Source of the DNA: Pseudomonadota bacterium
GTDB lineage: Bacteria > Pseudomonadota > Gammaproteobacteria > Burkholderiales > Burkholderiaceae_C
DNA: 64,000 nt
NCBI GenBank assembly: GCA_021847345.1
Contig: JAJZTW010000006.1
Coordinates: 1 to 64,000, forward strand
Direction of reading: 5' to 3'
Shown one piece after another: positions 14,931 to 23,139 of the stretch. Position 1 is the stretch's first letter; the number at the start of each line of letters is the position of its first letter. Under the pieces are notes generated by a model. It saw nothing but the letters and a program-made list of their open reading frames with translations. It did not search any database and was not told the origin of the DNA. The translations under genes were made by a program, and so were the position numbers.

Positions 14931-16189
14931 CAGGGCCTCCCGCTCTTGCGCAGCGTGAACTGCACGACGTCGGTCGAGCCCTGCGCGAAGCCGGCCTCGC
15001 AATAGGCCAGGTAGAAGTCCCACAACAGGCGAAAGCGCTGGTCGAAGCCCTGCTCCTGCAGCGACTGCGTGACCTGCGCGAAGCGCTGGCGCCACGCCGC
15101 CAGCGTGGTGGCGTAATCGCGCCCGAACGCGAACTCGTCGACGACCTCCAGGCCCGCCGCGGCGGCGAGTTGGCGAAACAGCTTGCGCGTGGGCAGCATG
15201 CCCCCCGGGAAAATGTACTGCTGGATGAAGTCGGTGCCGCCGCGGTAGCTGGGGAACAGCGCCTCGTCGATGGTGATGCTTTGCACGCAGGCGCGCCCGC
15301 CCTTGCGCAGGCTGCCTGCGAGCACCCGGAAAAACCCCTTCCAGTAGCGTTCGCCGACGGCCTCGAACATCTCGATCGACGCCACCGCGTCGAAGCCGCC
15401 GGCCGGAGTGATGCCCGCCATGTCGCGGTAGTCCATCAGGTGCAGCCGGGCCTGCCGGTCCAGGCCCGCCGCGCGCAGGCGCTCGCGCCCCCATTGCAGC
15501 TGCTCGCGCGACAGGGTCACACCATCCAGACGCAGTCCGCGCCGAGCCGCCGCTTCGGCGAAGGCTCCCCAGCCGCAGCCGATCTCCAGCACCCGCGAGC
15601 CCGCTTGCACGTCGAGCTGGCGCAGCACGCGATCGATCTTGTGCTGCTGCGCCTGCTCAAGGTCCAGCCCGGGTGCGTCGAACAGCGCGCTGGAGTAGTT
15701 CATGCCCGGGTCGAGCCACAACTCGTAGAAGGCGTTGCCGATGTCGTAGTGGGCGTGGATGTTGTGGCGGCTGCCGCGGCGCGAGTTGGCGCGCAGCGCA
15801 TGGCGCAGCCGAAGCAGCCAGGTACCCCAGGTGCTGCCGTACAGGGTGCGCTGTAGCGCGTCGCGGTTGAGCAGAAGCAGGCGCAGCAGGCGCGGCAGGT
15901 CCGGGGTGGTCCAGCGTTGCTCGAAGTAGCCTTCGCCGAAGCCCACGTCGCCCCTGCGCAGGGTTTCGCCGAACACGCGCCAGTCGAGCACTCGCACCTG
16001 CAGCGGCGCCTGCTCGCCGACCGCATGCTCTCCGAAGTGCATCGCGCGCCCGTCCGGAAGCACCACCTCGAGCCGGTCGCCGCGCAAATGGCGCAGAAGT
16101 CCCAGTACGCTGCGCGCGGCGGCGGGCAGGCCTTGCAGCGCCGCGGGCGCGGCGTCGCCGATGGCGGCGGTGGAGGACGCCGAGTTCAT
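14930..16189 (-). CDS. cfa: Cyclopropane-fatty-acyl-phospholipid synthase family methyltransferase
   Basis: 419 aa SAM-dependent methyltransferase acting on unsaturated acyl chains of membrane phospholipids. The SAM site is RVLEIGCGWGAFAE (about 198-211), and the family signature HYDIGNAFYELWLDPGMNYSSALF lies upstream of it. The YSCA cysteine of classical Cfa enzymes is a serine here (MNYSSAL), a difference that marks a distinct branch in which product or bicarbonate use may differ. The ATG at 16189 overlaps the gpx stop (ATGA). The operon neighbours match the widespread cfa/DUF3833/MFS clusters. The enzyme class is secure; the exact product (cyclopropane or methylated chain) is not. Confidence 0.9.
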   Translation of the reverse strand: MNSASSTAAIGDAAPAALQGLPAAARSVLGLLRHLRGDRLEVVLPDGRAMHFGEHAVGEQAPLQVRVLDWRVFGETLRRGDVGFGEGYFEQRWTTPDLPRLLRLLLLNRDALQRTLYGSTWGTWLLRLRHALRANSRRGSRHNIHAHYDIGNAFYELWLDPGMNYSSALFDAPGLDLEQAQQHKIDRVLRQLDVQAGSRVLEIGCGWGAFAEAAARRGLRLDGVTLSREQLQWGRERLRAAGLDRQARLHLMDYRDMAGITPAGGFDAVASIEMFEAVGERYWKGFFRVLAGSLRKGGRACVQSITIDEALFPSYRGGTDFIQQYIFPGGMLPTRKLFRQLAAAAGLEVVDEFAFGRDYATTLAAWRQRFAQVTQSLQEQGFDQRFRLLWDFYLAYCEAGFAQGSTDVVQFTLRKSGRP

Positions 16190-16788
16190 GGCTTCGCGCG
16201 CAGCAGCGCCTGGATGCGGGACATGAACTCGGGGCTATCCGGCGTGGTCGTGCTCGGGTACTCGGCGACGAACTTGCCGTCACGTCCGATCACGTACTTG
16301 TAGAAATTCCACTTGGGCTGCACCCCGCTGGCATGGATCAGCTGCTGGTACAGCGGGTTCGGGCTGGGTTCCGTGACATGCGTGATCTCGAACAGGGGAT
16401 AGCGCACGTCGTAGTGCTTGCGGCTGAAGGGCACGATGCTGCTGGCCTTGTCGAATTCCTGGTGGAAGTCGTTGGACGGAAAGCCCAGCACGACCAGGCC
16501 TTCGGGGCCGAACTTCTTGTACAGAGCCTGCAACTGGCCTTCCTGCGGCGCGAAACCGCAAAAGCTCGCGGTGTTGACCACGACCACCACCTTGCCGCTG
16601 TACTGGCACAGGCTCACCGGCTTGCCGGTCTGCAGGTCGTTGAACGTGTGGTCGAGCAGGGCGGGGCAGGTCGACGAGGCGGTCGCGGGCATCGCCGCGT
16701 GGGCCGCGGCGGGCGACGTCGCGGCGCGTGCCGGCCCGGCAGCGAGGCCGACCAGGGCGACAAACACGATGGACAGCAGCTTGTTCAT
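16186..16788 (-). CDS. Secreted glutathione peroxidase family protein
   Basis: 200 aa, about 40 residues longer than cytosolic bacterial enzymes because of a signal peptide (MNKLLSIVFVALVGLAAGPARAA). The thioredoxin-like peroxidase site is NTASFCGF with Cys77 as peroxidatic residue. The motif that normally reads NQF is NDF here (GFPSNDF, about 103-108), so the tetrad glutamine is missing; the Trp-Asn pair is kept in PKWNFYKYV. Probably a periplasmic thiol or lipid peroxidase. It is the first gene of the operon and overlaps cfa by ATGA, tying peroxide defence to lipid modification. A palindromic operator candidate lies 33 bp upstream. Confidence 0.88.
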   Translation of the reverse strand: MNKLLSIVFVALVGLAAGPARAATSPAAAHAAMPATASSTCPALLDHTFNDLQTGKPVSLCQYSGKVVVVVNTASFCGFAPQEGQLQALYKKFGPEGLVVLGFPSNDFHQEFDKASSIVPFSRKHYDVRYPLFEITHVTEPSPNPLYQQLIHASGVQPKWNFYKYVIGRDGKFVAEYPSTTTPDSPEFMSRIQALLRAKP

Positions 16789-16820
16789 GGGTCTGGGACG
16801 TCCGGTGAAAGGGGTTGATT

Positions 16821-16842
16821 GGACAAATCATGCTATTTGTCC
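16821..16842. promoter_or_regulatory. Perfect palindrome upstream of the gpx-cfa operon
   Basis: GGACAAAT (16821-16828), six bases, ATTTGTCC (16835-16842). The half-site recurs nearby as GGACAAA at 16844 and TTTGTCC near 16902. It lies 33 to 54 bases before the gpx ATG in a locally AT-rich patch, so it is a good candidate operator for a regulator of this stress operon. The rest of the 263-bp gap to 17051 shows no gene. Confidence 0.55.
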
Positions 16843-17051
16843 TGGACAAAAGCAAACGGTTTCGCCGAATCACCTTGTTTGCAACAAGGGATTCGCGCCT
16901 TTGTCCAGGCCGGCGGCAGGCAGCGCAGCGCGCGCCTGCAGGTCCATACGCCCAGGCGGGCGCAGTGGATTCAAGCTGCCGGTCTCCCTTGGCTCAGCTT
17001 CGCGCGAGCGTCAACCTGGTCGCTGCCGGGCACCGCCGCGCGGATGCCGCG

Positions 17052-18512
17052 CTACGCCGCTCCGCCACCGCGCCCGTAGGCGTCGTCCAGGCGTTCGATG
17101 TCGTCCTCGCCCAGGTAGGCGCCGGACTGCACCTCGATGATCTCCAGCGGCATGCTGCCGGGGTTCGACAGGCGGTGCGTCTCACCCAGCGGGATGTAGG
17201 TGCTCTGGTCCTCGTGCAGTTCCAGCGAGCGGTTGCCGCAGACGATCCTGGCGCGCCCCTTGACGACCACCCAGTGCTCCGCGCGCTGGCGGTGCCTCTG
17301 CAGGCTCAGGCTGCCTCCCGGCTTGACCCAGATGCGCTTGACCTTGAAGCGCTCTCCCTCGTCGACCTGGTCGTACCAGCCCCATGGGCGATGCACCTTG
17401 CGGTGCACGCTGTGCTCGAAGCTGCTGCGCTGGCGCAACGCCTCCACCAAGGTCCCCACCTGCTGGCTGTGCTCGCGCCGGGTCACCAGCACGGCGTCGG
17501 GCGTCTCGACCACCACCAGATCGTCCACTCCGACCAGCGTGACCAGCCTGCCGCTGGCGTGCACCAGGTTGTTGCCGCCGTCGCGGATCAGCACGTCGCC
17601 ATGGCGCAAGTTGCCGTCGCGATCCTTCGGAAACTCCTCCCAGACGGCTCCCCAGCTTCCCACGTCGCTCCAGCCGGCGACCAGCTCGACCATGCCGAGC
17701 TCGATGCCATGGGACGCGCAGTGTTCGAGCACCGCGTGGTCCACCGACCGATCGGGGGTCGACGCGAAGGCCGGTGCATGCGGGCGGATGAACCGGGTGT
17801 CCAGGATGGTTTCCGTGCTGCGCAGGCGCCAGGCCTGGCGAAGCGCTGCATCCATGTCCGGGCACAGCCCGGCGAGCGCGTGCAGCCAGGCCGAGGCCTT
17901 GAGCACGAAGATGCCCGCGTTCCAGTAGTACTCGCCCTGCGCGACGAAGGCACGCGCCCGGGCCTGGTCGGGCTTTTCGACGAATTCGAGCACCTTCAGC
18001 GCCTGCTGCCGCCCGGCCTGCACGCGAATGTAGCCATAGCCCGTCTCGGGGCGGTGGGCAGGCACGCCGAGAAGCACGATCGCTCCCGACTGTGCGGCCA
18101 GCGCGGCACGCTGCACGGACTGCCCGAACGCAGCGGCGTCGCGCACGCGCTGGTCCGACGGGCACACGACCAGCACCGGATCCTCGCCGGCGGACGAGGC
18201 CTCCAGCGCCGCCAGGCTCAGCGCCGGCGCCGTGTTCCTGCCCTGCGGCTCGAGCAGCAGCGCGGCGGGCCCGATACCGATGTCCTGCAGTTGCTCGACC
18301 GCCACGAAGCGGTGCTGCTCGTTGGCGACGATCAGCGGGGCCCGCACCGCGACATCGGGGGTGGCGATGCTGGCCAGGCGCCGCACGGCAGCCTGGAACA
18401 GGCTCCCGTCCTCGCCCAGTTCGAGGAACTGCTTGGGCATGCTGGCCCGCGACAGCGGCCACAGCCGGGTGCCGGAGCCCCCGCACAGGACGACGGGCTG
18501 GATGGTAATCAT
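17052..18512 (-). CDS. manC: Mannose-1-phosphate guanylyltransferase / mannose-6-phosphate isomerase
   Basis: 486 aa bifunctional type II enzyme that makes mannose-6-phosphate and then GDP-mannose, used for exopolysaccharide and LPS. The N-terminal nucleotidyltransferase motif is GGSGTRLWPLSR at 11-22 with FVEKPD near residue 200. The C-terminal cupin isomerase domain carries the metal-site motif LQRHRQRAEHWVVV (near 400-413). Start at ATG 18512. It stands alone, without neighbouring glycan genes, and is followed by the short gap upstream of gpx. algA is the alternative name when it serves alginate synthesis; nothing here indicates alginate. Confidence 0.95.
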   Translation of the reverse strand: MITIQPVVLCGGSGTRLWPLSRASMPKQFLELGEDGSLFQAAVRRLASIATPDVAVRAPLIVANEQHRFVAVEQLQDIGIGPAALLLEPQGRNTAPALSLAALEASSAGEDPVLVVCPSDQRVRDAAAFGQSVQRAALAAQSGAIVLLGVPAHRPETGYGYIRVQAGRQQALKVLEFVEKPDQARARAFVAQGEYYWNAGIFVLKASAWLHALAGLCPDMDAALRQAWRLRSTETILDTRFIRPHAPAFASTPDRSVDHAVLEHCASHGIELGMVELVAGWSDVGSWGAVWEEFPKDRDGNLRHGDVLIRDGGNNLVHASGRLVTLVGVDDLVVVETPDAVLVTRREHSQQVGTLVEALRQRSSFEHSVHRKVHRPWGWYDQVDEGERFKVKRIWVKPGGSLSLQRHRQRAEHWVVVKGRARIVCGNRSLELHEDQSTYIPLGETHRLSNPGSMPLEIIEVQSGAYLGEDDIERLDDAYGRGGGAA

Positions 18513-18649
18513 GGTGCAAGCGCTCGAAGACCGGGGATTCGACGCACAGCGTAGCCGACGAGGCCGCCCGGGTGCGCGGCGCACGCGGTCTCGCACCGCT
18601 GCGCGTCGCTTGCTACGATGGCCCGACGCAGCTTTGCCGGGGAAGCGAC

Positions 18650-18874
18650 ATGCTCAAGCTCAAGGGTTGGTTCCTGCTGGTCATGGGATTGGGCATGCTG
18701 CTCATCGCGCTGCGGGGGCTGGTGAAGGGCGAATTGCCCGCGGGTCGCGGTGGCTGGAACCTGCCGGACGGCAAGGTCAGCCGAGCCGACCAGCCGCTGT
18801 CCTTCTGGCTCATGTTCCTGCTCGACGCATCGATCGGCCTGATCTGCCTGCGCTACGCCGTTCGCTGGCTCTGA
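18650..18874 (+). CDS. Small two-helix membrane protein
   Basis: 74 aa. ATG 18650 with GGGGAAG ahead. Two hydrophobic segments (residues about 5-24, GWFLLVMGLGMLLIALRGL, and 49-70, SFWLMFLLDASIGLICLRYA) are joined by a polar loop rich in Gly and Lys. No family recognised. A TACGAT -10-like hexamer lies about 30 bases upstream. It sits between manC (divergent) and adh (convergent). Confidence 0.6.
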   Translation: MLKLKGWFLLVMGLGMLLIALRGLVKGELPAGRGGWNLPDGKVSRADQPLSFWLMFLLDASIGLICLRYAVRWL

Positions 18875-18904
18875 CGATTCGACGCGCGGCATCGCGAGCA
18901 CGGG

Positions 18905-18994
18905 TACTCTCTCGAGGAAGCGCAGGGCCGCTCCCAAGTTTCCTTGATCCCCACGGGCGACGGGCCGGGCACAGCCCGGACCTGGGGGCCCTCA
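18905..18994. repeat. Degenerate copy of the hairpin repeat family
   Basis: CTCGAGGAAGCGCAGGGCCG...CAAGTTTCCTTGATCCCCACGGG, then GGGCACAGCCCGG and CCTGGGGGCCCTCA: the same order of blocks as the 81-bp units at 7786, with several substitutions. The terminal CTCA contains the TGA stop codon of the adh gene on the minus strand. Confidence 0.75.
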
Positions 18995-20032
18995 GAAGCT
19001 GCTCACCACGGTGACCCCGGTGCCGGCGAACTCGTCCATCCGGGTCAGCACGTCGATCGACTCCTCCAGGCTCACCATGCGGCCGACCAGGCGCCCGGGG
19101 TCGACCCTGGCGTGGTCGAGCAATGCGAACATCGTGCCGTAGCGGTGGGCCTGCATGCCGTGGCTGCCGACGATCTCCAGCTCGTTGGCGATGACATGGC
19201 TCATCGGAATGGCCGGCGTGGCGTGCTCGCCCAGCATCAGCCCGACCTGCACATGCCGGCCGCGCTTGCGCAGGTTGCGGATCGAATGCATGCAGGTCGT
19301 CGGATGGCCGAGCGCGTCCAGCGACACATGCGCTCCACCCGAAGTGATTTCGCGCACCGCCTGCACCACGTCGCCCACCTGCGCGGCGTTGACGGTGGCG
19401 GCCGCGCCGAGCGAGCGTGCCAGGTGCAGCTTGTCGTCGGCGATGTCGATCGCCACCACATTGGCACCGGCCGCGCTGGCGATCATGATCGCCGACAGGC
19501 CGACGCCTCCGCAGCCGTGCACGGCGACCCACTGGCCCGCCGACACCCGCCCCTGGTCGACCACGGCGCGATACGAGGTGATGAAACGGCAGCCCAGGCT
19601 GGCCGCCGTGGTGAAGTCCATGGCGTCCGGCAGGCGCACCAGGTTCAGGTCGGCGTGGTCGATCGCCACGTATTCGGCAAAGGAGCCCCAGTGCGTGAAG
19701 CCCGGCTGGAACTGATGGTCGCAGACCTGCTGGTTGCCCGAGTGGCATTCGGGGCAATGGCCGCAGCCGGCGACGAAGGGCACGGTGACGCGGTCTCCGG
19801 GCACCCAGCGTCCGACCTCGCGGCCCACGGCGACCACCACGCCCGAGAACTCGTGTCCCGGAACATGGGGTAGGCGAATGTCCGGATCGTGCCCCATCCA
19901 CCCGTGCCAATCGCTGCGGCAAACTCCCGTGGCCTTCACCTGGATCACCGCGCCGTCGTCGCGGGGTGAAGGATCGGCAACTTCGCGCAGTTGGGGACGA
20001 GCACGGAACGAGTCGTAGATCACGGCCTTCAT
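18992..20032 (-). CDS. Zinc-dependent alcohol dehydrogenase
   Basis: 346 aa medium-chain dehydrogenase/reductase. Catalytic zinc ligands are Cys38 (GVCRSDWH) and His60-Glu61 (PGHEFSG); the structural zinc site is the four-cysteine loop C90, C93, C96, C104 ([17 protein letters not shown]). The NAD(P) site is [11 protein letters not shown] near 168-178. Start ATG 20032. It oxidises or reduces an alcohol/aldehyde pair; the [10 protein letters not shown] region resembles the fermentative Zn-ADH type, but no substrate can be assigned. It stands alone; its stop lies in a dispersed repeat. Confidence 0.9.
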   Translation of the reverse strand: MKAVIYDSFRARPQLREVADPSPRDDGAVIQVKATGVCRSDWHGWMGHDPDIRLPHVPGHEFSGVVVAVGREVGRWVPGDRVTVPFVAGCGHCPECHSGNQQVCDHQFQPGFTHWGSFAEYVAIDHADLNLVRLPDAMDFTTAASLGCRFITSYRAVVDQGRVSAGQWVAVHGCGGVGLSAIMIASAAGANVVAIDIADDKLHLARSLGAAATVNAAQVGDVVQAVREITSGGAHVSLDALGHPTTCMHSIRNLRKRGRHVQVGLMLGEHATPAIPMSHVIANELEIVGSHGMQAHRYGTMFALLDHARVDPGRLVGRMVSLEESIDVLTRMDEFAGTGVTVVSSF

Positions 20033-20113
20033 CGGAGTCCTCGGTCAGGCTGGCACAACGCCGGCGCCCAGGCATCGTAGCGTGGGCTCGCGCTTCGCTG
20101 TCGCTCGTGGAGC

Positions 20114-20177
20114 CACGGCGGCACGGCGGCACGGCGGCACGGCGGCACGGCGGCACGGCGGCACGGCGGCACGGCGA
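20114..20177. repeat. 8-bp tandem repeat, about eight copies
   Basis: CACGGCGG is repeated without interruption from 20114 (seven perfect units and one with a final A), followed by the related GGGCGCACGGCGACG. It lies in the 297-bp intergenic region between adh, which starts leftward at 20032, and the Rieske gene, which starts rightward at 20330. Because the unit is not a multiple of three and lies between two promoters, slippage would change spacing rather than a protein. Confidence 0.85.
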
Positions 20178-20329
20178 CGGGGCGCACGGCGACGCGAATC
20201 GGCCACGATGATGATGCCGCACAGTGCGCGCAGCCTTGGGGGGCAGGCGTTAGCATGGTCGGCCGGAATCTGCCGGCCGCACAGACTCGGCTCGCCGTGC
20301 AACAGCCCCCCACCCACTTCCCCACTGCG

Positions 20330-21295
20330 ATGTTCGCGAGCTTCGCTGGCGTATGGACCCCGTTGCTGCATTTGCGCGAGGTCGGGACGGCACCACGTGC
20401 GGTCACGCTGGCAGGTGAGAGATTGGTCGTTTTTCGACAGCCAGGCGCAGACGTCGCGGTGTTGCTGGATCGATGTCCGCATCGCGGAGCTGCCCTCTCA
20501 TTGGGCCGCGTGACGCCGCAGGGGTGCATCGAGTGCCCGTTTCACGGCTGGCAATTCGACATGCGAGGCCGAAATTGCCATGTGCCATTCGACCCCGATG
20601 CCAAGTTGGCGCGGCTATCGGCTCAGGCGCTGCCGACACGTGTCGTGGGTGATCTGGTCTGGGTGTACACCGATCCGGCGGCCGATGCGCCTGCCGAGCC
20701 CGTCGTTGCCGAAGGGCTGCGTGCCGTCCGGCTGACCCGCACCTATGTTCAGCGCAGCTGGCGTTGCCACTGGACACGGGCCATGGAGAACATGCTGGAC
20801 AGCCCGCATCTGCCGTTTGTGCATCGGCGCACCATCGGCAAGTCGATGTCGCGTCAAATGACCCCGCAATCGCGCCTGGAGGTTCGTTGGGAGGCAACGC
20901 CCTGGGGTGGACGTACCAAGGCTGTGCTCGATGGGCGAGACGGCGGCGCCTTCCTCGAGTTCTACAAGCCCAATGTGATGGCGCTGCACATTCCCGTGCC
21001 GGGGCGGCATTTGCGCATCCACGCGCTGGTGATTCCTGCGGAGCCAGGGACCACCCGTCTGATGATCTGCCAGTCGCGCGATTTCGCGCGCAGCCGATTG
21101 CTGAATCCCGTGTTCTCATGGATGAACCGTCGCATCGCGGATGAGGATCGCGCCGTGGTCGAATCCATCGGCAGCGATGAAGTCCCCACTGCTGCCGAGC
21201 AGGCATCGGTAGCCACCGACCGGGCCACGCTGCAGTTCCGGAAATACTATTTCGAGTCCCTGCGGGGCAGCGTCAGCCACCCACGCTCCCCATAG
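20330..21295 (+). CDS. Rieske non-heme iron oxygenase
   Basis: 321 aa. The Rieske 2Fe-2S motif CPHRGAALS...CPFHGW (CxH, 17 residues, CxxH) lies at about 47-70. The mononuclear iron site follows in AMENMLDSPHLPFVH. The layout resembles the vanillate-demethylase/pheophorbide-oxygenase group of single-chain oxygenases; the substrate is unknown. The start is uncertain: ATG 20330 gives MFASFAGVWTPLL, where family homology begins; ATG 20255 or GTG 20297 would extend it by up to 25 residues. The last 140 bp of the gene and 20 bp beyond are duplicated at 23383-23545. No reductase gene is adjacent. Confidence 0.85.
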   Translation: MFASFAGVWTPLLHLREVGTAPRAVTLAGERLVVFRQPGADVAVLLDRCPHRGAALSLGRVTPQGCIECPFHGWQFDMRGRNCHVPFDPDAKLARLSAQALPTRVVGDLVWVYTDPAADAPAEPVVAEGLRAVRLTRTYVQRSWRCHWTRAMENMLDSPHLPFVHRRTIGKSMSRQMTPQSRLEVRWEATPWGGRTKAVLDGRDGGAFLEFYKPNVMALHIPVPGRHLRIHALVIPAEPGTTRLMICQSRDFARSRLLNPVFSWMNRRIADEDRAVVESIGSDEVPTAAEQASVATDRATLQFRKYYFESLRGSVSHPRSP

Positions 21296-21315
21296 GGTCC
21301 ACGAAGTCAACGATC
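21154..21315. repeat. 162-bp direct repeat, copy 1 (Rieske 3' end)
   Basis: About 96 percent identical to 23383-23545 (six substitutions and one extra base in copy 2). It covers the end of the Rieske reading frame, its TAG stop and 20 bp more, to GTCAACGATC. The final 55 bases are identical. The two copies enclose the tnpB remnant and the fkbM-type gene. Confidence 0.9.
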
Positions 21316-21317
21316 AG

Positions 21318-21890
21318 AAGGGCCAGGGCGATAGCTTCCGTTACCCCGACCCGAAGCAGATCAAGCTCGATGCGGGCAACGCCCGCCGCGACTTCCTGCA
21401 CAAGACCTCGACCACGATCAGCCAAAACCACGCGATGGTGTGTATTGAGGATTTGCAGGTACGGAACATGTCCCAGTCGGCGGCGGGAACGACCGAGAAA
21501 CCGGGAAGAAATGTTCGGGCCAAGTCCGGCCTGAACAAGAGCATCCTCGACCAGGGATGGTTCGAGTTCCGCCGCCAACTCGACTACAAGGTGGCGTGGC
21601 GCGGCGGCTGGCTGGTCGCCGTGCCGCCGCAGTACACGAGCCGCACCTGTCCGTGCTGCGGCCACGTGTCGGCCGAGAACCGCAAGACGCAGGCGCAGTT
21701 CCTCTGCGTCGCATGCGGGTACGTGAACCACGCCGATGTCGTCGGCGCGATCAACATTCTCAGGGCGGGACACGCCCGTTGCGCCTGTGTTCCGGAGGGG
21801 ATTGCCTTCGGTCAAGTGAGCGGTGCAGCCATGCCGCCAGCAGCAGGAACCCACCGAAGCGACTCAGGGGTGGCACCATGTCACGCCTGA
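21318..21890 (+). pseudogene. tnpB: Internally deleted TnpB (IS200/IS605-type accessory nuclease)
   Basis: An open frame from 21318 reads GDSFRYPDPKQIKLD and then jumps directly to GNARRDFLHKTSTTISQNHAM. In full-length TnpB these blocks are separated by well over 100 residues that hold the RuvC-I aspartate and the arginine-rich bridge region, so a large in-frame deletion is inferred. What remains is RuvC-II (VCIEDLQV), a zinc finger (CPCCGHVS ... CVACGY) and RuvC-III (HADVVGAIN), ending at TGA 21890. The N terminus is also missing: the frame begins right at the edge of the 162-bp repeat. TnpB is an RNA-guided nuclease; this version cannot cut. A shorter product from ATG 21435 (151 aa) is possible. 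Confidence 0.85.
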
Positions 21891-21958
21891 GCGCCGTAGG
21901 AATCCCCGCCCTTCCCGCGCAAGCGGTGGCCGAAGGCCAAGGGCGGGGAGGATGTCAA
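21780..21958 (+). ncRNA. Possible omega RNA / IS right end of the tnpB element
   Basis: In IS200/IS605 elements the guide scaffold (omega RNA) overlaps the tnpB 3' end and stops at the right end of the element. Here the right end looks intact: inverted repeat CCCCGCCCTT (21904-21913) with AAGGGCGGGG (21939-21948), followed by AGGATGTCAA (21949-21958), a typical IS605/IS1341 terminal pattern. The 5' limit is a guess. Expression is not shown. Confidence 0.4.
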
Positions 21959-22314
21959 TGCATGGACAGGTCATTCAGTCACTGGAATGCGCAGGGGATG
22001 GATCGGCAGCACGGCACTGGCTACGACGCTGGTATCCAGCGTTTGTATATTGACGTCATGTCGTGGACGTGGTCGGGGCTCGAATATCCGGGGCACCAAC
22101 AACCCGCTGACTTCGCAGGCGGTCGCTGCATGCGCCGCCCCGCAGACCGGGCCCTTCGTCGCGGTGTCACTGACCGGGCAGGTCGGCCAGGCTCAGTTCA
22201 GCAATGGCGGTGCCGTGCTGACCCGGCAGCTATCCGTCGAGTTTCTCCAACAACACGCCGTCGAACTGACAGCGAGCGAGCGCGCAGGGCATGGGTCGCG
22301 CCATGCCGTCCCTG
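21959..22314. other. Region without recognisable gene
   Basis: About 350 bp between the IS right end and a solo terminal repeat. A forward frame (about 22000-22370) reads through GTNNPLTSQAVAACAAPQTGPFVAVSLTGQ-like sequence but has no convincing start, motif or ribosome site and runs antisense into the FkbM gene. Probably decayed DNA. Confidence 0.5.
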
Positions 22315-22347
22315 ACACGCGACCCCCTGGGGTATTTCAACAGCCTG
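22315..22347. repeat. Solo MITE-type terminal repeat
   Basis: CGCGACCCCCTGGGGTATTTCAACAGCCTG matches the right terminal inverted repeat of the element at 45683-45957. No matching left end is seen upstream within this island. It abuts the stop codon (22348-22350) of the FkbM gene. Confidence 0.65.
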
Positions 22348-23088
22348 TTACGGCAGCATCACCACGTTGACATGCTCGGAAACCTCGTGGACCGGGCGCA
22401 GGCTTCCATGGCATGGCGCCATCGCCGTGTATGGGTGCAGCGAGTGCAGGTAGTCGATGATCAGGGCGTCCGCCTGGGATCTTTCGAAAATGATGAGGGG
22501 ATGCTCGCGCTGGATGGTTTCGCGCGCGCCTTGAAGAACCTGAAGTTCATGGCCCTGGACATCGATCTTCAGGATGTCGACCGAAGCAAGTCCCTGCTGG
22601 TCCAGGGTGGACACCCTGACCGGGAAATGGTCGAGGGTGAATTCGCCGATCCTCGCCCTGGTGATCGCGTCGTCGAACTGCGCCGGATGCAGGCTGGCCT
22701 CGCCGTAGATGTGCACGTCATGGCGTCGCGGCACATAGATGTCCATGGTGCCCGGTGCATCCGAAAGGCCGACGAGGTCGTAGCGGAAGCGCGGTCCCAG
22801 CAGGGTGCCGGTGAGCTTGAGAAAGGATTCGAGCGAAGGGTTGGCTTCGAAGGAGTGGATGCACGCCTTCCTGAAAAGCCGCCCGAAGTCGATGGCCGAC
22901 TGGCCGATATTGGCGCCCACATCGACGATGCTGATCCGGCCCTGTCGGTCGACCAGCCGGGAAATGGCACGGAAATCCGGCTCGAATAGCGGGCCGAGCA
23001 GGTATCGGAGGGCCAACTCCGTCCTTTTCGCTGTGTAGAACAGCCGCGGCGCGCCGCTGATCAGGATCGAAATCGCCCTTCGATTCAC
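22348..23088 (-). CDS. FkbM family SAM-dependent methyltransferase
   Basis: 246 aa. GTG start at 23088 with GGAGG five bases ahead. The SAM-binding motif I is VDVGANIGQSAIDFGR (about 52-67), followed by HSFEANPSLESF and the FkbM-family block VDILKIDVQGHELQVLQGA, where the second acidic residue binds SAM. Such enzymes O-methylate sugars or polyketides; they are often carried in glycan islands. The C terminus (EHVNVVMLP) ends exactly where the MITE-type terminal repeat begins, so the last residues may have been trimmed by an insertion. It is antisense to the neighbouring genes and stands alone; the target is unknown. Confidence 0.82.
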   Translation of the reverse strand: MNRRAISILISGAPRLFYTAKRTELALRYLLGPLFEPDFRAISRLVDRQGRISIVDVGANIGQSAIDFGRLFRKACIHSFEANPSLESFLKLTGTLLGPRFRYDLVGLSDAPGTMDIYVPRRHDVHIYGEASLHPAQFDDAITRARIGEFTLDHFPVRVSTLDQQGLASVDILKIDVQGHELQVLQGARETIQREHPLIIFERSQADALIIDYLHSLHPYTAMAPCHGSLRPVHEVSEHVNVVMLP

Positions 23089-23105
23089 TCGTGCCTCCCC
23101 ATGGT

Positions 23106-23139
23106 GGCCTGCTGCGCGCCGGCTCGCGCGCAGCAGGCC
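23106..23139. repeat. Perfect 13-bp hairpin upstream of the FkbM gene
   Basis: GGCCTGCTGCGCG (23106-23118), eight-base loop, CGCGCAGCAGGCC (23127-23139). It lies 18 to 51 bases before the GTG start, so it would form in the leader RNA; it lacks a T-run. The following 240 bp to the repeat at 23383 contain no gene I can support. Confidence 0.6.

Noticed and set aside
20114-20177. Possible CRISPR array at the CACGGCGG repeats
   Set aside because: The units are 8 bp and directly abutting, with no spacers. No cas genes in the window.
21435-21890. Intact small TnpB-like zinc-ribbon gene of 151 codons
   Set aside because: Homology continues upstream of this ATG in the same frame to 21318, so it is better described as part of a deleted tnpB than as a complete gene.
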